Positions 56,839 to 64,000 of a stretch of DNA of 64,000 nucleotides are shown one piece after another. The position numbers and the translations under genes were made by a program. The number at the start of each line of letters is the position of its first letter. The first letter of the stretch is position 1. The DNA is taken from contig CM077665.1 of NCBI GenBank assembly GCA_039707655.1, forward strand, positions 139,501,148-139,565,147. The letters are read 5' to 3'. The notes beneath the pieces are model-generated. The model was not told where the DNA came from. It worked only from the letters and a program-made list of their open reading frames with translations, and did not search any database. This DNA comes from Elymus sibiricus (taxonomy: Eukaryota > Streptophyta > Magnoliopsida > Poales > Poaceae).

Positions 56839-57900
56839 ATAGGTTCTGCAAGGCTGTGATAGCAGTGTTTGACCCGGAGTTCTTGAGAGAGCCAAATGAT
56901 GCAGCTACAGCTCGATTGTTGGCGCCAGCAGGGGCTTTTCGGGCATGCTTGGTAGCATAGATTGTATGCACTAGGAGTGGAAGAACTGTCCTTTTGCTTG
57001 GCATGGACAATATAGGGGCCATGTCAAAGCTTGCACTGTCATACTCAAGGTCATGGCTTCACAAAATCTCTGGATTTGGCACTCTTTCTTCGGCATTGCT
57101 GGATCTCACAACGATATCAATGTGCTTCAACGCTCTCAAGTGTTTGCAAGGCTTGCAGAAGGCAACTGTCCAGAGGTCAATGTTGAGATCAATGGCCACC
57201 CTAGCGGACGGTATCTATCCTCAGTGGACTACTCTTGTGAAGACAATCCTCAACCCTGCAGGAGAGAAGAGGAAGAGATTTGCCTAAGAGCAAGAGAGTG
57301 CTGGGAAGGATATGGAGCGTGCCTTTGGTGCTCTTCAATCTTGATGGGGCATCGTTCGGTATCTTGCTAAAATCTGGAGCATCAAAAAGTTATGGGAGGT
57401 GATGACTTCTTGTGTGATCATGCATAATATGATCGTAGAGGATGAGCGCCCGGAACGTATCTATGACCAAGGTTTTCAGTTTCAGGGTGACAATGTTGTG
57501 CCTGAGCATGGAGGAGCGGCAATATTTGCACAGTTCGTCGAATTTCATTATCAAATGCGTGATTGTGAAACTCACATTGAACGATGATTTGGTTGAATAT
57601 ATGTGGGCTCACGTTGGCAACCAATAGATGTATTAGCTATTTATTTTTAAATGTATTTGAGACAATTTATTTTTTTTGGGGTTGTAAACTATGATATATT
57701 TAATTTGTAAGCGAAATTATGAGATATTTATATTTTATTTGAAATATGTGAAGTATGGACAATTTTTTTCATATATTTGTTAAAAAGAGTTTAGAAAATG
57801 AACAAAGGCAGATCGCGAGAACGAAAATGTGTCCGCGAGGTGTGACACGATCGATCCAAACACAAAAAACCGCACGAGCCCATACGATCCAAACCGTGGG

Positions 57901-59301
57901 TGTCGTTTTCATCCTTAAAGGCGTCGTCGAGTAGCATTTGACTCCTTGTCCAGTCTATGTGCTTTTAGGCGCTGGAATACATCGGAATGTGCTTTAGCCA
58001 AATACACTGGAAATTGCTCAAATTGGATTTTGGCTTCTTTTTTATCAAAGCTGATTCGAATAGCTGTTTCATTCAAAAAGCTGAATCTGGTCCCGAGACT
58101 AAAACAAACACCGTCTTCAGCATCTACAATCGGACCCTTCATATTCGTCTTAAACATCCGAACAGGCCGCCCGGTCATTGACCGGTCACGAAATTTTAAC
58201 CAAACCGGGTGCCTCAAACGACCCTCAAACGCCCGGGCTAACCGGCATCCCTCATATTCAGCCCAAATACGAGCCCGGGCACGCTCGCCACGTCGGCCTG
58301 GCCCACATTGGCCCGCATCGACCCCACATATATTCGTCCTCATCCGCACGCAGGACCAAACCCTAGCCCCTTCACTCCACTCCTCTTCACTCCCATCTGC
58401 CACCCAAGCCTCCATCCAGCGATCTCCGGCCTTCTCCGACATAGCGGACAACGGATCCGAGTCATTCACCTCCAGATCCGTTGACCACAAGCTCATCCCA
58501 CACGACCCCAAGGAGGAGATGGCCGTCCGGCTTGTGCACCGCCGCTCCCGGGAGGCGGCCGCCCGACGGCAGCGCTCGGACTCACAACGTCAGGAATATA
58601 TTGCGTTGGCACAACCAGTGCTTGGATCCGGCATTCCTGCCTCACCGGAGGCGGCGCGGTCCGTCTAGCGTCCGGACACCATGGCGGACGCGCAACCCCT
58701 CCTTTGGCGCGTCAAGGACGAACCATGGGTGTCCGCGTATTCTAACATGGCGCGGCGTGCCCGCCATGCGAGGCAGCGGGCGCGGGAGGCGGCGGAGGCT
58801 CTCGCGGCGGGGATGTTGAAGAGGCGGAGTCACACTCTCCGGCGCCCCGTATGGTGCACTAGTGCGGGCGTCCCAACCACATCGTGGTGGACGTCGGCTC
58901 CTCCCGGGAAGGATCCGTCATCGACCTGACGTCCATCGGCACCGTTCGGGTTACGGGCTTCGACGAGGAAGATAAGGGCATGGGAGACGGTGGGAGCTCG
59001 ACTCCCGTGAACCGGCCAGTGTCCCATGTCCTACTCTACCTTGCCGGCGACCGGACCGACACTACGAGGGGCATAGCTGCCCGCCGGACATGGCACGGGA
59101 GAGACGGACGAGCTCCGGTTCTGGTAGGTTTACGTTGCACGTAATAACATGGATTTGAGGTTTCTAATTTGAGGTATCCGGTTATAGAATGCATTATTTG
59201 AGGCGTGAGCGGTCAGTGTTCGCAGACGCATCCGAGCGCGTTTGAGGGGCGGATTTGCAAGTTCGGGCTGTAGATCTCCTTGCACTGTCTCGGTCAGGGA
59301 T
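57901..59301. other. GC-rich transposon-like stretch, unassigned
   Basis: The block cctcaaacgcccgggc near 58214 has an inverted partner near 59225-59250 (gagcgcgtttgagggg), suggesting a non-autonomous TIR element of about 1.05 kb. Between them is a TATA-like box (catatattcg, near 58326), an untranslated-looking leader and a broken Arg/Ala-rich frame (58520-58930; RRARHARQRAREAAEALAAG, then SSREGSVIDLTSIG). No intact gene; family unknown. Confidence 0.35.
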
Positions 59302-61450
59302 GAGTAAATTGAAGAAAACCACCAGTTTAAAGGTTAGGTTTGCGAAAAACACTATATTACATTTTATTTGCAGAAAACACCAAAGTATTCAGTAATCATG
59401 TTGCAAAAACCACTGATCGGCTGATTTGGCTCTGATAATTGAGTTTATGACAGGTGGGGCCCGTTTTTTGCGTTGTGGCACTATCAGCCGTCCCGACAGG
59501 CGACCGGCGTTAGAAGGCGTAACATCTCACATTTAACGATGGTGTTTGGTAACGTTATCATCCCTGTGGGGTCCATCTGTCATTGGATGGAAAAAGAAAA
59601 AGAATCTGGTCCTTCACGCAGGATTTCTCTGTTGCCTCGTCAGGTCCACCGTCGTCGTTGCTCGCCCAGGTCCGCCGTCGTCGTTGCTCGCCCAGGTACT
59701 CCATCCTCATTGCCTGTCCATCTTCTGGCGGCCCTCCATCGACGCCGGCGCCTCGTTCCTCGGCTGGAGCGACGGCTACTACAAGGGCTCCTCGGCTGGA
59801 TCTGGCCGTGAGTGGCGCCGCTGCCGCAGGAGGCGGAGGGGCGGCCTACTGCCACGCGCCGGTGAGATAGCTCAACGCCATGACTCCCTGGGTCTTGGTT
59901 TTGACAGAGCTAGCGCTCGCCCGGACCAGCCGCCGACATTTCACCAGCGCTCGCCCGGACCAAACGCCCGCCCGCCGCACCTTCTCAACTTCGGGAACCG
60001 CCTCGTCGCCGTCCAATTTGTCAAGATCCGGTCGGGATCGAGGCATCCCCACCGGATCCACGCTGCCCGCCTCGATTTCATCGCCGAAGACCGCTTGTGT
60101 AAGAGCACATTTATCCATGTGTGGTTTTGGTAATTGATGACAATCCCTATGGACTAATGGTTGCCTTGAGTTATGTTCGAAGGATTTGTCCGTAGGTACT
60201 TCTTGAAGTCCATCTGTTGGTTTCAAGGAGTTTATATGGTGACCAAGGTGGTATTCAAGGTTTTATCCAAAGATTGGTCATGTGAGAGTTGAGCTTATTG
60301 CAAGCATGTCTTGAAGAAGAAGATTGTGTGAGCATTCATGTTTACCTTCAAGACATCATCTTTATGAAGAGAGAAGATAAGATACAAGGTTGATCAAGAC
60401 TAAGTCAAAGAGTGAACCAAGTTGATCAACACACGAAGCGTACAAGATACACCGAGAGGGATCAAGTGATCCCATGGTATGGTAAGCGTTGTCCATTACA
60501 CTTTGTGTACTAACCCTTGGTCTACGTGAGTGTTCTGTGTAGGGTTAGGTATATTTCCATGGGATTGCATCAAGAGGAAGATCCCATACAACCCATGGAA
60601 GATGACATCAAGTGGTGATCGTCATCAAGGTTGCGGTGTGCAAGTTCAAGTGAAGCATCACGGAGAGATCATGCTTGAACTTGCCGTCCATTGTGGTGAC
60701 AATGGACTTGTGAAGATGTGCCAAAGAATGGCTCACCCATAGTGGAGTATGGGGGAGCAATCTACTAATCTTCATCGAGCCGGCGCAATCAAGAAAGGTG
60801 GTCCATCTTGAGAAGGACAAGATCGTCATCATCTAGCTCAAGTGGACTATGCGCAAGGCAAAGGTTTGACCTTGATAGGGTTTTCTATTTTACCGGTCTC
60901 ATGGTGGTAGTTGGGAGACCGGGTTATAGGATCGATAGCCGTACTATCAAGGGGGGCTCTCAAGTGAGTAGCTTGACCGTATCGTTCGTTGAGAGCTCAA
61001 ACCATTGCATTCTTGGCATCATCATCTTTCTTGGTTCTTGGTTGGCTTTTCTCTATGTGGGTTCTTGAGCTTATGGTCGGCTTCATGACAAGCTCAAGTT
61101 CATCGAAAATGGAGTCCATATGCATCTTTCATGATGTTTTCGATGTTGGAGTTTTTGCCGGTTCTTCATTCATAGAGGTTTCACATCTCTATATCATTGG
61201 CATTTTCATACTGTCTCCTCTTAAGATAACCAGTCGTTGTTGGATAGCTCTTGTCGTCCTGAATCCAACAAGCTTGAGTTTGCTCAATTCAGAGCTCATT
61301 TGCTGAGGTTATGGCAGTTCTGGTCTTACCTGTTTTCTTGATACGGTTACACCGCTGTCCCGACCTGATGCACCGCTCGCTCCAGACATCCGGTTTGACC
61401 ACCACTCCAGGGGTGATACCCTGGAGGTGCTGTCACTGAGAGGTCCCCAG

Positions 61451-61780
61451 CGGTTGTACCGCCCATAGCTGGGTGACCCAGGGTGGCAGCTCTGGGCGGT
61501 TGAACCGGCCCAGCACCGGGCTCCAACCGGACACGGTTCTGTTGGGCTCCGGTTGTTGGGCGGACCTGGACCGGTTGTACCGCTATATTATATAGCCCGG
61601 TACTACCGGTGTCCCAAGCGGTTGTACCGCTGGGGACTTTGCCTGGTCCAGCGCTCGGGCCGAGCTGTTGCATCTTGGTGGAACCACCGGCCACCTTTCT
61701 GTTGTGGTCCGGTGGTTGGGCGGTTGTACCGCTATATCTCTATAGCCCGGTTCTACCGCCCGCATCACCGGTTGTACCGC
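61451..61780. repeat. array of CGGTTGTACCGC pseudo-palindromes
   Basis: Exact copies at 61451, 61572, 61619, 61721 and 61769, plus near copies such as cggttctaccgc (61748) and cggttgaaccgg (61498). Located just upstream of the TATA-like box. Confidence 0.85.
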
Positions 61781-62360
61781 CCCTGTGCAATTCTGCACAT
61801 AACGGGCAGATTTGTGGGGACCTATTTAAGGGGGTCTTCTTCCCCAATGGTCCCCCAACCTTTGAGCTCGTTTTTGCCCCCCATTGTTGACCTTCTTTGA
61901 GCTTGCTAACTCTCAATCCCTCCAATGATTCTTGCTAGTTCTTGAGGGAAAAGAGAGAGGAGATCTAGATCCACATTTCCACCAATCACTTTCTCCTCTA
62001 TGTGAGGGGAACCCCTTGGATCTAGTTCTTGGAGTTCTTGGTGTTCTTCTTTGTTCTTCCTCTCATTTTCCTCCCTAGCATTAGTTGCTTTGGTGGGATT
62101 TGAGAGAGAAGGACTTGGGCACTCCGTGTGCCCTTGCCATTGTATTTGGTGCATAGGTTTGAGTTCTCCACGGTGATACGTGGAAGTGAAGTTTGAGAAG
62201 CTTATTACTCTTGGGTGTTTGAGCACCCTAGAGCTTGTTCCTCTTGGGTGCCTTGGCGCCCTAGACGGTTGGTGGTGCCTCGGAGCTCAATCATTGTGGT
62301 GTAAAGCTCCGGGCAAGCGTCGGTGTCTCCAATTAGGTTGTGCAGATTGCCCCGAGCAAT

Positions 62361-62473
62361 TTGTACGGGTATCGGTGACCGCCCCCAAGGGTTGCCAAAG
62401 TGTACGGGTACCGGTGACCGCCCCCAAGGGTTGCCATTTGTACAGGTTCGGTGACCGCCCTCAAGGGTCCCTT
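62361..62473 (+). repeat. three tandem units of ~38 bp
   Basis: Units at 62361, 62401 and 62439, each with tgtacgggta, cggtgaccgccc and caagggt blocks, in the transcribed part of the LTR-like insertion. Confidence 0.85.
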
Positions 62474-63152
62474 AGTGAAATCACGGTATCTTGCATTGTG
62501 CGAGGGCGTGAGGAGATTACGGTGGCCTTAGTGGCATCTTGGGGAGCATTGTGCCTCCATACCGCTCCGAACGGAGATTAGCATCCACAAGGGTGTGAAC
62601 TTCGGGATACATCGTCGTCTCCATGTGCCTCGGTTATCTCTTACCCAAGCCCTTTACTTGTGCATTTTACTTTGTGATAGTCATATTGTTTCTTGTTATA
62701 TATCTTGCTATCACTTAGTTGTTTATCTTGCTTAGCATAAGTTGTTGGTGCACATAGGTGAGCCTAGTTGTTTTAGGTTTTGTGCTTGACATATTAAACG
62801 TTAGTTTATTCCGCATTTGTTCAAGCTTAAACCGTAATTATTTTAAAGCGCCTATTCACCCACCCCTTTCAGCTTGGATGAACCTCCTATGCCCCGCAAC
62901 ACCTGCACGCCCGCGGTGTACTGCTCCTGCTCGATCCACGCCGTCTAACGCCTGTCGGGACAATGAGAAGTGCCACGTAGGCAACAAACGACCCCACCTA
63001 TCATAAACCTACTTATCAGAGCCAAATCCGCTGATCAGTGGTTTTTGTAAAATGATTACTGAAGACATGGTGTTTTCTACAAAGAAAATGTACGGTAGCG
63101 TTTTTTGTAAACCTAACATTCAAACTCGTGGTTTTCTACAATTGATTTACTC

Positions 63153-63369
63153 GTCAGGATGCCCGTCGACAGCCTCGGTTGAGTTACAATGATCATACCG
63201 GAGCTGAACTAAGCTAAAACATCAATTTAACCAACAATCTACGTACAACAAAATCCCATCAACACGGAATGTTACAATGGTTTCTCCAAATCTAATCCTA
63301 CAACCAATCCCTCTTTTCTTTTCACCCGTACACATTGCACCGATCAATCGGTGTTCCGGCAACCTCCAT
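63153..63369 (-). other. probable 3' untranslated region of the GPI-anchored protein gene
   Basis: AT-rich sequence between the stop codon at 63370 (minus-strand gene) and the border of the Pack-MULE-like element. No other feature. Confidence 0.4.
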
Positions 63370-63739
63370 CTATCGCAGCAGATGGAGCGCGAGCAACGCC
63401 AATGGCGCCACGGCCAGCCACGCCGAGGCCCCTAGGCGTGGTGCCACTGCCGCGCCCGTCACGTCGCCGGTGGCCATGTTGGCGAGCCAGGCGTCGCTGC
63501 CGGCACCCCCGAGGATCACGCCCTGCCCCTGGATGCTGCCACCGCCAGTGCCTGCCTCGCCGCCCATCGGCATCGGCATGCTGCCCTGGTTGGCGTCCGT
63601 GAACGTCATTCCCGGCATCATCGCCGGCGTATCCGTCCCGGGCACCGTTGTCGGCGGCGTCTCCGTCCGAGGCACCGCCGTCGGCGTGGGGGTCGTTTGC
63701 GTCGGCGTCGTGGCCGCCGGCACCGTGGTCGACTTCTGG
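63370..63739 (-). CDS. last exon of a probable GPI-anchored secreted protein gene, partial
   Basis: On the minus strand the exon begins after a plausible acceptor (pyrimidine-rich stretch, then aacgagcag at 63740) and ends at the stop at 63370. It encodes a Thr/Pro-rich, probably O-glycosylated stretch (TTPTQTTPTPTAVPRTETPP), a Met/Gly-rich segment (GSMPMPMGGEAGTGGGS), and a C-terminus with a small-residue site (TGAAVAPRLGAS) and hydrophobic tail WLAVAPLALLALHLLR that fits a GPI-attachment signal. Similar tails occur in X8-domain plasmodesmata callose-binding proteins, non-specific lipid transfer proteins and arabinogalactan proteins; the domain that would decide lies right of the window. Very high GC, like the 5'-rich class of grass genes. 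Confidence 0.5.
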
Positions 63740-64000
63740 CTGCTCGTTTGACAAAAGGACAGAACAAGGGCACATGGTGAGGTCACGGGAATGGCGGAAA
63801 CAGTAACCAAATGCACATAACGGCAAAGAAAGCTCGTCTTTTTTGCCCACCCTGCTCTGCTCTGCTGATAAGCTAAAATATCTTGCGTAGATTCAGATCT
63901 GCAAATCTCTTCCTATAATGTTCCATTTTAATCACACGGAAAGTCAGTAATCTCTGAAACAAATCAAACCCCATTGGCAAGGCAAGAACCATCCAGATCC
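63740..64000 (-). other. probable intron of the GPI-anchored protein gene
   Basis: Lower GC, no extended coding. The frame of the last exon continues to an ATG at 63816 but the extension looks non-coding. Confidence 0.4.

Larger units (their letters stand above)
54860..57628 (+). pseudogene. PIF/Harbinger DDE transposase, interrupted
   Basis: N-terminal part 54866-55216: LLWKDYFETPKPLFPPHLFR, FNRIREVVAAYDNYLECKED, CTAAIQMFGYGVPWDLIDEY, then a stop and STCIDSMYR. After the LTR insertion the sequence resumes (56839) with FCKAVIAVFDPEFLREPNDA and, in a shifted frame, the DDE core: GSIDCMH-stop-EWKNCPFAWHG (first Asp; Trp codon now TAG), WIWHSFFGIAGSHNDINVLQ (second Asp), and ERAFGALQS (Glu), closing with CVIMHNMIVEDERPERIYDQ and a C-terminal helix to about 57590. 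Several stops and frameshifts; nonfunctional. These transposases cut at TWA targets together with a Myb-like partner, which is not seen here. Confidence 0.75.
54151..57900 (+). mobile_element. PIF/Harbinger element, degenerate, with a nested solo LTR
   Basis: Begins tta/gagcaaccccaatgcg, which looks like a Harbinger end with TTA target, followed by the GC-rich, Pro-rich leader found upstream of grass Harbinger transposases (54180-54720) and the transposase (54860-57628). The right end is not clear: 57790-57910 has inverted likeness to the left (gtttggatcg, ttgttcatt) but not a clean terminal repeat. Confidence 0.55.
60098..62871 (+). mobile_element. 2.77-kb solo LTR-like insertion with CGGTTGTACCGC array
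   Basis: Starts TGTAAGAGCACATTTATCC and ends ACCCACCCCTTTCA, with the perfect 5-bp duplication gcttg (60093-60097 and 62872-62876). TATA-like box ctatttaaggggg near 61823, downstream of the motif array, and a leader. The opening (…gagcacattt.., then tggttttggtaatt) matches that of the 55217-56838 LTR read on its minus strand, so the two belong to one superfamily. No PBS or coding domain. Confidence 0.75.
59302..63152. mobile_element. Pack-MULE-like element with ~200-bp inverted repeats
   Basis: Left end GAGTAAATTGAAGAAAACCA (59302) and right end, reverse-complemented from 63152, GAGTAAATCAATTGTAGAAA. The inverted similarity continues for about 200 bp (agaaaaccac, tagaaaacacca, ccactgatc, tttggctctgataa, aggtggggtc, cgacaggcg). 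Flanks gtcagggat and gtcaggatg fit an 8-9-bp Mutator-type duplication with one indel. Without the nested LTR the element is about 1.07 kb, mostly GC-rich unique sequence (59620-60092 and 62877-62950), no transposase. Confidence 0.7.

Noticed and set aside
57946..58668. A 240-codon plus-strand frame that could be called a gene
   Set aside because: It crosses from transposon-like flank through a TATA-like leader into an Arg/Ala-rich part; the composition changes along its length and no domain is visible. More likely chance openness in GC-rich DNA.
59880..60226. Frames crossing position 60098
   Set aside because: They run through the border of the nested LTR-like insertion, so cannot be ancestral genes.
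63344..63850. Alternative minus-strand 168-codon frame overlapping the GPI-anchored exon
   Set aside because: Its translation is Asp/Gly/Arg-rich with no secretion or anchoring features, whereas the chosen frame gives a coherent Thr/Pro stretch and GPI-type tail.

Overview
This window is nuclear DNA from a large-genome grass, almost certainly a Triticeae species (wheat, Aegilops or barley relative). The evidence is the element families: an Angela/BARE-type Copia element, Sabrina/WHAM-type (Athila-lineage) Gypsy elements, a Tat-lineage Gypsy element with an antisense gene, 4-kb solo LTRs resembling Sukkula, a CACTA element, Mutator-like elements and PIF/Harbinger remains. Family names were assigned from recognised terminal sequences and protein motifs, without a database search. 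Only three places look like host genes, and two of those are partial.

Left part (1-28880) is a deep nest of LTR retrotransposons. Host element A (11355-21008, plus strand, gag and protease but no reverse transcriptase) was hit by Gypsy element B (minus strand, LTR 9654-11354, gag-protease down to 7711). B was hit by another LTR (ends at 7710), and that LTR was hit by a Tat-lineage element (1-3015) and by a 4.18-kb solo LTR (3521-7697). A second, related solo LTR (12367-16642) sits inside the gag of A, and a SINE with a 19-bp target duplication sits in the LTR of B. Element F (21009-27926) is a 5'-truncated Gypsy element joined abruptly to the broken 3' LTR of A. A further LTR remnant follows.

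Middle (28881-35162) is the gene-bearing island: a terminal-inverted-repeat element (30119-31624), an F-box gene (31787-32974), and two exons of a DUF659/hAT-like gene (34069-34717) that ends just before a large transposon.

Region 35163-44414 is the most interesting part. It is a ~9.25-kb Mutator-like element whose ~0.7-kb inverted arms each hold a promoter, an untranslated first exon and an intron start, driving two converging genes. The minus-strand gene is a MURA-type transposase with SWIM and CCHC zinc motifs that appears to be spliced in frame to a GRF-type zinc finger and a charged tail. The plus-strand gene is an unrecognised charged, coiled-coil-like protein. Both carry stop codons. 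A 1.9-kb CACTA element is nested in the left arm.

Right part: a complete but coding-dead Angela-like Copia element (44647-53153) with nearly identical LTRs; a PIF/Harbinger transposase pseudogene split by a solo LTR (55217-56838); and a Pack-MULE-like element (59302-63152) split by a 2.77-kb LTR-like insertion (60098-62871). The last two LTRs share a start sequence and each carries an array of short pseudo-palindromes. The window closes with the probable last exon of a GPI-anchored secreted protein gene on the minus strand (63370-63739).
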